A DNA stretch of 64,000 nucleotides, from the NCBI GenBank assembly GCA_020636905.1, contig JACJWX010000005.1, positions 62,001 through 126,000 of the forward strand. The letters are read 5' to 3'. Of this stretch, positions 16,564 to 25,345 are shown in pieces. The translations under genes were made by a program, and so were the position numbers. The DNA comes from Actinomycetota bacterium. Its GTDB lineage: Bacteria; Actinomycetota; Thermoleophilia; Miltoncostaeales; Miltoncostaeaceae. The first letter of the stretch is position 1; every line of letters begins with the position of its first letter. Below the pieces are notes generated by a model that saw only the letters and a list, made by a program, of their open reading frames with translations, was not told the origin of the DNA and did no database searches.

Positions 16564-17529
16564 TCAGGCGGCGCCGAGGCGGTCGAGTTCCGCGAACTCC
16601 TCGTCCGAGAGCACGAGGTCCGCGGCGCCCACCAGCTCGGTGACCTGCGCGACGCTCGTGGCGCTCGCGATGGGGCACGTCACCGCCGGATGGGCCATCA
16701 ACCATGCCAGGCTCACCTGTGCGGCGGTGGCACCGCGCTCGCCGGCGATGCGCTCGACCGCCGCCAGCATGTGCCAGCCCCGGTCGTTGAAGTAGTCACG
16801 CTGGACGCCCGCGGCACGGGGAGTCCCCGGAATCTCGTCACCCGGGTGGTACTTCCCGGCCAGGAATCCTCGCGCGAGGGCGAAGTACGGTGCGACTCCG
16901 AGCGATCGTGCGTCGCAGAGATCGATCGCCGCGAGCACCTCGGGATCACGGTCGAGCAGGTTGAAGTGCGGCTGGAGTCCGGCGAACGCGACATACCCGC
17001 CCTGCTCGCTGACCTGCAGGCTCTCCTCGAGGCGGGCCGCAGAATAGTTCGAGGCCGCGACGGCCTCGACGAGCCCTTCCCTGACGACCTCGTCGAACGC
17101 CTCCATGGTTTCGCTGAGCGGAGTGGCGGCGTCGTCCTCGTGCGCGTACAAGAGGTCGATCCGATCGACCCCGAGCCGCTCGAGCGAGCCCTCCACACCG
17201 CGCCGGATGAGGTCGCGCGTGAGCCCCTTCCGGAACGCGCCACCCTCCATGCCGAGCTTGGTCGCGATGATCACGTCGCTCGCGTCCCCGCGGGCCTTGA
17301 GCCAGTCTCCGAGGATCCGTTCCGATTCACCGCCCTGGTTGCCGGGCACCCACGCCGAGTAGATGTTCGCCGAGTCGATGAAGTTCCCGCCGGCGGCCAC
17401 ATAGGCGTCCAGGACCGCGAACGAGGTCTCCTGGTCGGCGGTCCATCCGAACACGTTGCCGCCGAGGCACAGCGGCGCCACCTGGCGCACCATCGAGCCG
17501 AAGGCGCGGCGGTCGCCGAGCCCGCTCAC
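16564..17529 (-). CDS. Aldo/keto reductase
   Basis: NADPH-dependent oxidoreductase of the AKR barrel family, 321 residues, substrate unknown. The catalytic tetrad is visible: Asp and Tyr in NFIDSANIYS, Lys in IIATKLG and His in LLYAHEDD. The N-terminal block RRAFGSMVRQVAPLCLGGNV aligns with the usual first strand, so the upstream GTG at 17529 is preferred over the ATG twelve codons later. The GTG overlaps the stop of a 30-codon ORF that has a GGAGG site, which may couple translation. The modE-like gene follows after 61 bases. A second, unrelated-looking AKR is at 37.8 kb. Confidence 0.92.
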   Translation of the reverse strand: MSGLGDRRAFGSMVRQVAPLCLGGNVFGWTADQETSFAVLDAYVAAGGNFIDSANIYSAWVPGNQGGESERILGDWLKARGDASDVIIATKLGMEGGAFRKGLTRDLIRRGVEGSLERLGVDRIDLLYAHEDDAATPLSETMEAFDEVVREGLVEAVAASNYSAARLEESLQVSEQGGYVAFAGLQPHFNLLDRDPEVLAAIDLCDARSLGVAPYFALARGFLAGKYHPGDEIPGTPRAAGVQRDYFNDRGWHMLAAVERIAGERGATAAQVSLAWLMAHPAVTCPIASATSVAQVTELVGAADLVLSDEEFAELDRLGAA

Positions 17530-17618
17530 GCGACACCGCCGAATCCAACCGGGCGGTCGATTCGACCGGAGCGTGCACGCCGTGTGCCGCCGGCGGGCGA
17601 TGGGACGTTCTGAACCAT
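17526..17618 (-). CDS. Possible 30-residue ORF translationally coupled to the aldo/keto reductase
   Basis: ATG at 17618 is preceded by GGAGG four bases upstream, the best ribosome site in this stretch, and reads MVQNVPSPAGGTRRAR and on to a TGA that overlaps the reductase GTG as GTGA. The reductase itself has no ribosome site. The peptide is basic, with no hydrophobic segment. It may be a leader peptide whose translation feeds the reductase. The alternative is chance. Confidence 0.45.
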   Translation of the reverse strand: MVQNVPSPAGGTRRARSGRIDRPVGFGGVA

Positions 17619-17653
17619 GGGACCTCCGTCGAGTCGTGCCGAACGCGGCGAAT

Positions 17654-18343
17654 CTACTCGTCGAAGAGCAGCGGCTCCAGCCCCATCGTGAGCCCGGGAC
17701 GCCCGCCCACCTCGCGAACCGCCAGCACCACGCCGGGCATGAAGCTCTCTCGCGACAGCGAGTCGTGGCGGATGGTCAACGTTTCATCGAGCCCGCCCAG
17801 GATGACCTCCTGATGGGCCACGAGTCCGGGCAGCCGCACCGAGTGGACCACCGGGTCGCCCGCCATGAGGCCGGCCGTTCGGAGCGCCGTGCCCGACGGC
17901 GCATCGAGTTTGCGATCGTGGTGGAGTTCGATGATCTCGGCCTTCTGCATGTGCCGTGACGCCTCCGCGGCGAACCGCATCATCAGGACCGCTCCGACCG
18001 CGAAGTTGGGTGCGATCAGCACGTTCGCCTCGCCGGCCCGGGCGCGCTCCCGCACCGTCGCCACCTGCTCGTCGCTGAGTCCGGTCGTTCCCACGACGGC
18101 GTGCACGCCGCGATCGAGGTAGTGCCCGAGATTCGAGAACACCACGTGCGGCTGGGTGAAGTCGACGGCCACGTCCGGAGACGTCGCCTCGATTCCGGAG
18201 GGAACGTCGCTGAAGACGCCGTCGCCGGCCGGCAGCGCGGGATCGACCCGTGCCACGACCTCCATGCCGTCGGCGGCGTTCACCGCGTTCACGACGGTCG
18301 CACCCATGCGCCCGCCGGCCCCTGCCACGAGAACCCTGATCAT
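17654..18343 (-). CDS. dapB: 4-hydroxy-tetrahydrodipicolinate reductase
   Basis: Second enzyme of the diaminopimelate/lysine branch, reducing the DapA product with NAD(P)H. The 229 residues start with the nucleotide loop GAGGRM (8-13) and carry the catalytic signature ELHHDRKLDAPSGTA, with the His pair and Lys in place. Slightly shorter than the 245-270 residues common in the family, mainly in the N-terminal domain. It follows the M16 peptidase gene by nine bases, the rpsO-pnp-M16-dapB order well known in Actinobacteria. Confidence 0.95.
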   Translation of the reverse strand: MIRVLVAGAGGRMGATVVNAVNAADGMEVVARVDPALPAGDGVFSDVPSGIEATSPDVAVDFTQPHVVFSNLGHYLDRGVHAVVGTTGLSDEQVATVRERARAGEANVLIAPNFAVGAVLMMRFAAEASRHMQKAEIIELHHDRKLDAPSGTALRTAGLMAGDPVVHSVRLPGLVAHQEVILGGLDETLTIRHDSLSRESFMPGVVLAVREVGGRPGLTMGLEPLLFDE

Positions 18344-18352
18344 GCGCGCAGG

Positions 18353-19627
18353 CTACCCCACCAGGGCCGGCGCGAACGCACCCAGCCCCTCGTGGATCGC
18401 CGCTTCGTTCGGCCCGATCACCGCGGCGCTCATCCGCTCCGGCCGCCAGAACTCGTCGGCGAGGTCCCGGATGTCGTCGGCGGTGACCGCCTCGATGCGC
18501 TCGATGACTTCGTCGATGGTCAGCAGCTCGCCGTCGGTGACGACCGCGCGACCGATGCGGTTCATGCGGGTACCCGGGCTCTCCGTCGACAGCACCAGGC
18601 GCCCCTTGATGTGGTCCTTGGCGCGGCGCAGCTCCGCGGCCGGCACCGGCTCGTCCCCCAGGCGGTTCAGTTCGTTGCCGATGACCTCGCACGCGGTGCG
18701 GAGGTTGTCCTCGCGAGTCCCCAGGTGCACCGCGACCTGGCCGGTGTCGGCGTACCCCAGGGCATAGCTGCCCACCGAGTAGGCGAGACCGCGCTTCTCG
18801 CGCACTTCCTGGAACAGGCGGCTGCTCATCAGCCCGCCGAGCACCGTGTCGAGCACCGACTGGGCGTGCCGCCTCGTGTCGGTCCGCGACAGCCCCGGGC
18901 CGCCGAGGCACAGGTGCACCTGCTCGGTGGGCTTCACCATCAGCGACAGGGTGGGCGAGCCGGACTCGGCCCGGGAGATCCCTTCGAGTGGAGCCTCGGC
19001 GGCATTGCCAACGAGCAGCTCGGAGAACCGCGTGATGGCGTCATCGTCGAGGTTCCCGGCCGCCGACACCACCATGTTCGCGGGTCGGTAGTGGTGGCGG
19101 TGGTAGGCGGCGACGTCGGCCTGGGGGACCGACCCGACGACCTCACGGGTGCCGATGACCGGGCGCCCGAGTGGCTGGTCGGGGAACACCGCCGCGGCGA
19201 GCATGTCGTGGACGAGATCACCCGGGTCGTCCTCGTACATGGCAATCTCCTCCAGCACGACCTCGCGCTCCTGGTCGAGATCGTGGAAGGCCGGCCGCGT
19301 GAGCATGTCGGCGAGCACGGGGCTCGCCTGTTCCAGCGCCTCGTCGAGGACCCGCATGTAGACGACCGTGTAGTCGCGGCCGGTTGCGGCGTTGATCTCG
19401 CCGCCCAGGCCGTCGAAGAACTGGGCGATCTCTTCGGCGGAGTACCGATCGGTCCCCTTGAACAGCAGGTGCTCGAGGAAATGGGAGATGCCGGACTGCG
19501 GCGAGGTCTCGTAGCGGGACCCCACCCCGATCCAGACACCCAGCGCGACCGACCGAACGCCCGCCATCGGCTCCGTCACCACACGGAGTCCAGAGCCGAT
19601 GCTGCGGACGGTCGGTCGGTCACCCAT
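18353..19627 (-). CDS. M16-family zinc peptidase
   Basis: Processing-peptidase-like protein of 424 residues. The inverted zinc motif HFLEH is at about residues 49-53 (GISHFLEHLLFKGT) with the distal Glu in EREVVLEEIAMYEDDP, so it should be catalytically active. The C-terminal half contains the Arg/Tyr region REKRGLAYSVGSY typical of the family. It begins two bases after the pnp stop and is thus co-transcribed. The substrate in bacteria is not established; its fixed place after pnp is a conserved but unexplained linkage. Confidence 0.93.
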   Translation of the reverse strand: MGDRPTVRSIGSGLRVVTEPMAGVRSVALGVWIGVGSRYETSPQSGISHFLEHLLFKGTDRYSAEEIAQFFDGLGGEINAATGRDYTVVYMRVLDEALEQASPVLADMLTRPAFHDLDQEREVVLEEIAMYEDDPGDLVHDMLAAAVFPDQPLGRPVIGTREVVGSVPQADVAAYHRHHYRPANMVVSAAGNLDDDAITRFSELLVGNAAEAPLEGISRAESGSPTLSLMVKPTEQVHLCLGGPGLSRTDTRRHAQSVLDTVLGGLMSSRLFQEVREKRGLAYSVGSYALGYADTGQVAVHLGTREDNLRTACEVIGNELNRLGDEPVPAAELRRAKDHIKGRLVLSTESPGTRMNRIGRAVVTDGELLTIDEVIERIEAVTADDIRDLADEFWRPERMSAAVIGPNEAAIHEGLGAFAPALVG

Positions 19628-19629
19628 GA

Positions 19630-21804
19630 CTACTCCGCGGTGCTCATCCGCCGCCGGCGGCGGCGCGGCGGGGCCTCGTCCTCGGAGCCCTCGCTGTCGC
19701 CGGACTCGACGGCGTCGTCCTCGAGCCCGACCAGGCGGAGCCCGATCCGGCCGCGGGCCTTGTCGACCTCGACGACCTTGACGTCGACGGTGTCGCCGCG
19801 GTTGACGACGTCCTCGACCTTCTCGACCCGGCCGGAGGCCAGGTTCGAGATGTGCAGCAGACCGTCGACGCCCTTGGTGAGCTCGACGAACGCGCCGAAG
19901 GCCGTGGTCTTCATGACCTTGGCGCCCATGTAGGTGTCGCCGACCTCGACGTCCTTCGTCATGGCCTTGATCTGCTCCACACAGGCATCCGCCTGCTGGC
20001 CTTCGACGCCGTAGACGCTCACGGTGCCGTCGTCCTCGATGCTGATCTCGACGCCGTACTCGGCCTCGAGGCCGCGAATCGTCTCGCCGCCCTTCCCGAT
20101 GACCATTCCGATGCGGTCCGGGTCGATCTTGATGGCGGTGATGCGCGGCGCGTGCGCCGCGAGGTCCTCACGCGGCTCGGCGATGGTCTCGGCCATGATC
20201 CCGAGGATGTGCGTCCGGCCGACCCGGGCCTGCTCGAGCGCGTCGCGGAGGATCTCGAAGGTGACGCCCGAGATCTTGATGTCCATCTGCAGCGCGGTGA
20301 TGCCCTGCTCGGTCCCCGCCACCTTGAAGTCCATGTCGCCGAGGTGATCCTCGTCGCCCTGGATGTCGGTGAGGATGATGTAGTCGTCATCCTCGCGGAT
20401 GAGCCCCATCGCGATACCGGCGACCGGCCGGACCAGCGGCACGCCGGCGTCGAGCATCGAGAGGGTCGATCCGCAGACGGACGCCATCGAGGACGAACCG
20501 TTGCTCTCGAGCGTCTCGGACACGATCCGCAGGGTGTACGGAAACACGTCCTCGTTCGGCACCATCGGCGCGAGCGCACGCTCGGCCAGGGCGCCGTGCC
20601 CGATGTCGCGGCGCTTCGGCCCGCGCATGAAGCCGGTTTCCCCGACCGAGAACGGCGGGAAGTTGTAGTGGTGGATGTAGCGCTTGGTGGTCTCGATGCC
20701 GATCCCATCGATGCGCTGGGCGTCCTTCAGGGTTCCGAGCGCGAGCAGACTCATCACCTGGGTCTCGCCGCGCGTGAACAGGCCGGAGCCGTGCGTCCGG
20801 GGGGCCACCCCGACGTCACAGGTGATCGGGCGGATCTCGTCGGACTTGCGCCCGTCGGGGCGCTTCTTGTCGACGGCGATCCGGCGGCGGATGATCGACT
20901 TCTGGAGCGAATCGAACGCCCGGTTGAACGAGGCGCGCGCCTCGGGCTCGGGCTCTTCACCGAGGACGGCCACGAGACCGGCCGCGCGAGCGTCGGACAC
21001 CTTGTCACGGCGCTCCAGCTTGCCCTGTTCGGCCGTCGCCTCTTCGATCTGCGCGAGGACCGCGTCGCGGACCTTCTCGAGCATGTCGGGGTCGACGGCC
21101 TGCGCCTCGACCTCCCACTTCGGCTTGCCGACCTTCTCGCGCAGCTCGTTCTGGGCGGCGCAGAGCTTCTTGATCTCGTCGTGCGCGATGGCCAGGGCCT
21201 CGAGCATCGAATCCTCGTCGACCTCCTTGGCACCGGCCTCGACCATCGAGATGGCCTCGGACGTGCCCGCGACCACCAGGTCGAGATCGGACTCGTCGAG
21301 CTCCTGGAGGGTCGGGTTGATGATGAAGTCGTCACCGATCAGGCCGATGCGCACGGCACCGACGGGGCCCTGGAAGGGCAGGTCGCTGATCGTGAGCGCG
21401 GCCGACGCGCCGTTGATGCACAGGATGTCGAATGCGTTCACCTGGTCGACCGAGAGGACGGTCGCGATGACCTGCACCTCGTTGCGGAAGCCCTTGGGCC
21501 ACAGGGGGCGGATCGGGCGGTCCGTCATGCGCGCGGTGAGCGTCGCCCGGTCGCTCGGGCGGCTCTCCCGCTTGATGAATCCACCAGGAAGCTTCCCGGC
21601 CGCGTACATGCGTTCCTCGACGTCCACCGTCAGCGGGAAGAAATCGATGCCCTCGCGGACATCGCGCGATCCCACCGCCGTCACCAGCACCATGTTGTCG
21701 CCGTTGCGAACGACGACGGCGCCGTTCGCCTGCTTGGCGAGCTTCCCGCTCTCGAAGGTGATCGGCGCGTCGCCGAGCTCGGCCTTCACTGACACTACGT
21801 CCAT
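19630..21804 (-). CDS. pnp: Polyribonucleotide nucleotidyltransferase (PNPase)
   Basis: Phosphorolytic 3'-5' exoribonuclease, also able to add tails. The 724 residues hold two RNase PH domains (VDVEERMYAAGKLPGGFIKR in the first; KRRDIGHGALAERAL in the second), a KH domain (DRIGMVIGKGGETIRGLE) and an S1 domain (FGAFVELTKGVDGLLHIS), then an acidic tail ending in six arginines and MSTAE. GAGGAA precedes the ATG. It follows rpsO after a 144-base gap with a G/C hairpin, the classical arrangement in which pnp mRNA is processed. Confidence 0.98.
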   Translation of the reverse strand: MDVVSVKAELGDAPITFESGKLAKQANGAVVVRNGDNMVLVTAVGSRDVREGIDFFPLTVDVEERMYAAGKLPGGFIKRESRPSDRATLTARMTDRPIRPLWPKGFRNEVQVIATVLSVDQVNAFDILCINGASAALTISDLPFQGPVGAVRIGLIGDDFIINPTLQELDESDLDLVVAGTSEAISMVEAGAKEVDEDSMLEALAIAHDEIKKLCAAQNELREKVGKPKWEVEAQAVDPDMLEKVRDAVLAQIEEATAEQGKLERRDKVSDARAAGLVAVLGEEPEPEARASFNRAFDSLQKSIIRRRIAVDKKRPDGRKSDEIRPITCDVGVAPRTHGSGLFTRGETQVMSLLALGTLKDAQRIDGIGIETTKRYIHHYNFPPFSVGETGFMRGPKRRDIGHGALAERALAPMVPNEDVFPYTLRIVSETLESNGSSSMASVCGSTLSMLDAGVPLVRPVAGIAMGLIREDDDYIILTDIQGDEDHLGDMDFKVAGTEQGITALQMDIKISGVTFEILRDALEQARVGRTHILGIMAETIAEPREDLAAHAPRITAIKIDPDRIGMVIGKGGETIRGLEAEYGVEISIEDDGTVSVYGVEGQQADACVEQIKAMTKDVEVGDTYMGAKVMKTTAFGAFVELTKGVDGLLHISNLASGRVEKVEDVVNRGDTVDVKVVEVDKARGRIGLRLVGLEDDAVESGDSEGSEDEAPPRRRRRRMSTAE

Positions 21805-21905
21805 TACGTTCCTCGTCTCCGCCGGGCCACCCGGCCACGGCTCATCCAGGGGGACCGCGCGAGTCGCGATCCCGTCAACAATCCTCGATTCAAACGTCCG
21901 TCGCC

Positions 21906-21920
21906 GGCCCCGACGGGGCC
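21906..21920 (-). terminator. Hairpin in the rpsO-pnp intergenic region
   Basis: GGCCCC at 21906-21911 pairs with GGGGCC at 21915-21920 around a three-base loop. It lies about 30 bases after the rpsO stop. No U-tract follows. It may be a partial terminator or an RNase processing site, as is known for rpsO-pnp in other bacteria. Confidence 0.4.
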
Positions 21921-21948
21921 GTTGCCGTCCAGCCGATCCGGGGCACCG

Positions 21949-22215
21949 CTATCGGCGCAGTCCAAGGCGCTGGACCAGCGCCCGGTATCCCTCGAGATCG
22001 GTGCGCTGCAAATAGTTCAGCAGCCGCCGACGGCGACCCACCATCTTCAGCAACCCGCGCCGCGAATGATGGTCCTTCTTGTTGCTGCGCAGATGCTCGG
22101 TGAGCGTGTTGATCCGCTCCGTGAGCATCGCGATCTGCACCTGCGGCGAGCCGGTGTCGGTCTCATGCCGCTGATGGCCACCGATGATCTCGGCCTTCTG
22201 TTCCTTGCTCAGCAC
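21949..22215 (-). CDS. rpsO: 30S ribosomal protein S15
   Basis: Primary binding protein of the 16S central domain. The 88 residues are full length and carry the conserved block TGSPQVQIAMLTERI, LRSNKKDHHSRRGLLKMVGRRRRLLNYL. GTG start with AAGGAG nine bases upstream. The preceding 135 or so bases form a predicted structured leader, a common site of S15 autoregulation. Co-directional with pnp. Confidence 0.98.
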   Translation of the reverse strand: MLSKEQKAEIIGGHQRHETDTGSPQVQIAMLTERINTLTEHLRSNKKDHHSRRGLLKMVGRRRRLLNYLQRTDLEGYRALVQRLGLRR

Positions 22216-22350
22216 GTTCTGTCACTCCTTGCTCGGCCACGACGCAGCGGTTCACCGCGACGGGTCGTTGATGGTTCGTCTCGGGGGGTCCGTTCGCGGG
22301 CGGGAGTGGCGTCGATGCGCGCATCCCGCAGCCGAACGGGCATTCAAGAC
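22216..22350 (-). promoter_or_regulatory. Structured rpsO mRNA leader, candidate S15 autoregulatory element
   Basis: The only good -10 upstream of rpsO (TACCCT at 22357-22362, minus strand) predicts a leader of about 135 bases. In it, on the transcript, CCGTTCG (22333-22339) pairs with CGAACGG (22290-22296), and just inside GCGGGA (22324-22329) pairs with TCCCGC (22300-22305), separated by a 3x3 internal loop, with an 18-base apical region. Thirteen base pairs in two perfect helices are unlikely by chance. S15 leaders that mimic its rRNA site are known in several phyla, so control by S15 is a reasonable inference. Confidence 0.6.
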
Positions 22351-22411
22351 AGCGGGAGGGTAGCAGAGCCCCCGCCGGGCCCCACCCCGGACCGGCCGGA
22401 ACGTCCCGCGG

Positions 22412-23086
22412 CTACGGCGTGGACGCCGCGCGGGAGCGCGACCGTTCACGCTGGAATTCGATCGCCACCGGAATGACGGAGACGAGGACGATGGCCAGCA
22501 GCATCAGCTCGACGTGCTGGCGGACGACGTCGATGCTGCCGAGGGCGGCTCCCAGAATGGTCACTCCGGACGCCCACAGCACGGCACCGACGCCGCTGTA
22601 GATGAAGTAACGTCGCCGATCCATCTTCCCCACTCCCGCCATCACGGTGATGAACGTGCGGGCGATGGGAACGAACCTGGCGAGCACGATCGCGCGATTG
22701 CCGTACTTCTCGAAGAACAGCATCGTCTTCTCGACGTACTTCGGGTGGAAGAGACGCGATTCCTCGCGTTTGAAGACCGCCGGCCCACCGACCCGGCCGA
22801 TGTGGTACCCGACGATGTTCCCCGCGAATGCGGCGACGGTCAGCGCCAGGCAGGCGAGCCAGAGGGGTTGGTCGATGACCCCGGTGGTGACGAGCAGCCC
22901 GACGGTGAACAACAGCGAGTCGCCCGGAAGGAAGAACCCGATCAGCAGCCCGCATTCGGCGAAGATGATGGCCACGGCGCCCCAGAGCGCCCAGGCGCCG
23001 AGCGCGTCGAGCAACGATTCCGGATTGAGCCAGGAGGGACCGAGCGCGGGCTGCGCGAGCAACCCGGCGAGTGGGAGGTTGAGCAC
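22412..23086 (-). CDS. DedA/SNARE-associated (VTT) membrane protein
   Basis: Inner-membrane protein of 224 residues with about five hydrophobic segments. The family motifs are present: ECGLLIGFFLPGDSLLFTVG, AGNIVGYHIGRVGG, FFEKYGNRAIVLARFVPIARTFITVMAG and the basic GKMDRRRYF loop. DedA proteins act in lipid (undecaprenyl phosphate or phospholipid) translocation and membrane homeostasis. The C-terminus ends in a basic cytoplasmic tail. GTG start, ribosome site unclear. It follows rel by 57 bases. Confidence 0.93.
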   Translation of the reverse strand: MLNLPLAGLLAQPALGPSWLNPESLLDALGAWALWGAVAIIFAECGLLIGFFLPGDSLLFTVGLLVTTGVIDQPLWLACLALTVAAFAGNIVGYHIGRVGGPAVFKREESRLFHPKYVEKTMLFFEKYGNRAIVLARFVPIARTFITVMAGVGKMDRRRYFIYSGVGAVLWASGVTILGAALGSIDVVRQHVELMLLAIVLVSVIPVAIEFQRERSRSRAASTP

Positions 23087-23143
23087 GGCGGGCAGCCTAG
23101 ATCACGGACCGGTCGACGCGCGGATCCACGGGTCGGGCTCGGG

Positions 23144-25345
23144 TCACCCCGGCGTCACCCGGTAGGCGTCGAACACCGACTCCACGTTGCGCAGCGCGTT
23201 GATGGTGGTCTTCAGGGTGTCGATGTCCCCGACGTCGACCACGAAGCGGTCCTCGACGATGAGGTTCTCCATCGCGCAGTTCGCGGAGATGATGTTGACC
23301 CCGTGCTCGCCGAAGACGCGCGAGAGGTCCTCGAGCAGCCGGGGCCGATCGGAGGCCGTGACCGCCACCTCGACGCGGAACCCGTGCTGGTTGGTCCCGC
23401 TCCAGCTCACGGGCGTGAACCGTTCGGGGTTCTTCAGCAGCGCGCGTGCGTTGGGGCAGTCTGAGCGGTGGATCGTGATGCCGCGGCCGAGCGAGATGTA
23501 GCCCAGGATGTCGTCACCCGGGACCGGCTTGCAGCACTTGGCGAGTCGGACGAGCACGTCAGCCAGCCCGTCGACCTCGATTCCCATGTCGCTGGAGGCC
23601 TGGGCGGAGATCGGCTTGCGGCCGCGGGACGGTTCGGCCGCCCGCTCGTCGCTCATGGCCTCGCCCGCCTTGAGGCGGTTCAGGATCTTGTTGACGACCA
23701 TCTGCGCGCTCGTCTTCCCGCCGCCGATGGAGACGTAGAAGTCCTCGCCCTTGCGGAAGCCGAGCTCGGTGATGATCTCCTGGAGCAGCGGCGACCCCAC
23801 CATCTTCTGGCTGGGAAGCCCGGCCTTGCGCATGTGGTCCTGCAGCACCTCGCGCCCGCGGTGCTCATGGTCCTCGCGCATCTCGCGCCGGAAGAACGCC
23901 CGGATCTTCGACTTCGCCTTGCTGGTGCGGACCAGCTTCAGCCAGTCGTTCGACGGACCGCGCGGCCGGCTCGACGTGAGGATCTCGACGAAGTCGCCCG
24001 ATTCGAGCCGGTAGGTCAGGGGCACGATGCGGCCGTTGATCTTCGCCCCGACGCAGCGGTGGCCGACGTCGGTGTGCACGTCGTACGCGAAGTCGACCGG
24101 AGTCGATCCCCGGGGCAGGTTCCGCAGCTCGCCCTTCGGGGTGAAGACGAACACCTCGTCGGCGTACAGATCGCGCCGGAGCGCCTCGAGGAACTCGGTC
24201 GGATCGGTGGTGTCCTGCTGCCAGTCCATCATGCCCGCGAGCCAGGGCATGTCCCCACCACCCGACCGGCGCGCGTCGTCCTTGTAGAGCCAGTGGGCGG
24301 CCACGCCGTATTCGGCGGTGCGGTGCATCTCGTGGGTCCGGATCTGGATCTCGAGAGGGGTCCCCTCGGGGCCCACGACCGTGGTGTGGAGCGACTGGTA
24401 CATGTTCGGCTTCGGGACCGCGATGTAGTCCTTGAAGCGACCGGGCATGGGCTTCCACAGGGAGTGGATGATGCCCACCGCCCCGTAGCAGTCCTTCACC
24501 GAGTCGACCATCACGCGCATCGCGGTGAGGTCGTAGATCTCGTTGAACTCCTTGCCCCGCCGGGTCATTTTCTCGTAGATCGAGTAGAAGTGTTTGGCGC
24601 GGCCGGTGATCTCGGCCTCGATCCCCACGTCGCGCAGCTCGCGGTCGACGATCCTGCCGGCACGATCGATGTAGGCGTTCCGGTCCGTGCGGCGCTGGCT
24701 CACCATCTGCTGGATCTCGCGGTAGCGCCGGGGGTGCAGGGTCTGGAAGGCGAGGTCCTCGAGTTCCCACTTCACGTTGTGGATACCGAGGCGATGCGCC
24801 AGCGGCGCGTAGACGTCGAGGGTCTCCCGTGAGATCTGGATCTGCTTCTGCTTCGACATCCAGCGGATGGTGCGCATGTTGTGGAGGCGGTCGGCGAGCT
24901 TCACGATGAGCACCCGCAGATCGCTCGACATCGAGATGATCAGCTTGCGGTAGTTCTCCGCCTGCAGCTCTTCCTTGCTCTCGAAATGGATCTTCGACAG
25001 CTTGGTGACGCCGTCCACGATGGCCGCGACCTGCTCGCCGAAGGCCGACGCGATCTGTTCCAGCGTCGCCGGGGTGTCCTCGACCGCGTCGTGCAGCAGG
25101 GCGGCGATGACCGAGACGTCGTCCATTCCGAGGTCGGCGACGATCCGCGCGCAGCTGACCGGATGCACGATGTAGGGGTCGCCAGACTTCCGGACCTGGC
25201 TGGCGTGGTGGTCCGCCGCGAACCGGTAGGCCCGGTCGATCGCATCGACGTCAGCACCCGGATGGTGTTCGCAGACCTCGTCCAGGAGTTCGGCGATCTG
25301 GGGCGAGCGTTCCCCGCGATCGATGTCGGTGAGCGTCTCGGTCAT
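23144..25345 (-). CDS. rel: Bifunctional (p)ppGpp synthetase/hydrolase
   Basis: Controls the stringent response. Domains over 733 residues: HD hydrolase (HASQVRKSGDPYIVHP, LLHDAVEDT), synthetase with GRFKDYIAVPKPN, TGS (FVFTPKGELRNLPRGSTPVDFAY), zinc-finger/helical region (RLAKCCKPVPGDDILGY, HRSDCPN) and C-terminal ACT. The intact HD site plus the RFKD loop, typical of bifunctional Rel rather than monofunctional RelA, indicate both activities. ATG overlaps the recJ stop as ATGA, so it is translationally coupled to recJ. The secDF-recJ-rel neighbourhood is conserved in many bacteria. Confidence 0.97.
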   Translation of the reverse strand: MTETLTDIDRGERSPQIAELLDEVCEHHPGADVDAIDRAYRFAADHHASQVRKSGDPYIVHPVSCARIVADLGMDDVSVIAALLHDAVEDTPATLEQIASAFGEQVAAIVDGVTKLSKIHFESKEELQAENYRKLIISMSSDLRVLIVKLADRLHNMRTIRWMSKQKQIQISRETLDVYAPLAHRLGIHNVKWELEDLAFQTLHPRRYREIQQMVSQRRTDRNAYIDRAGRIVDRELRDVGIEAEITGRAKHFYSIYEKMTRRGKEFNEIYDLTAMRVMVDSVKDCYGAVGIIHSLWKPMPGRFKDYIAVPKPNMYQSLHTTVVGPEGTPLEIQIRTHEMHRTAEYGVAAHWLYKDDARRSGGGDMPWLAGMMDWQQDTTDPTEFLEALRRDLYADEVFVFTPKGELRNLPRGSTPVDFAYDVHTDVGHRCVGAKINGRIVPLTYRLESGDFVEILTSSRPRGPSNDWLKLVRTSKAKSKIRAFFRREMREDHEHRGREVLQDHMRKAGLPSQKMVGSPLLQEIITELGFRKGEDFYVSIGGGKTSAQMVVNKILNRLKAGEAMSDERAAEPSRGRKPISAQASSDMGIEVDGLADVLVRLAKCCKPVPGDDILGYISLGRGITIHRSDCPNARALLKNPERFTPVSWSGTNQHGFRVEVAVTASDRPRLLEDLSRVFGEHGVNIISANCAMENLIVEDRFVVDVGDIDTLKTTINALRNVESVFDAYRVTPG

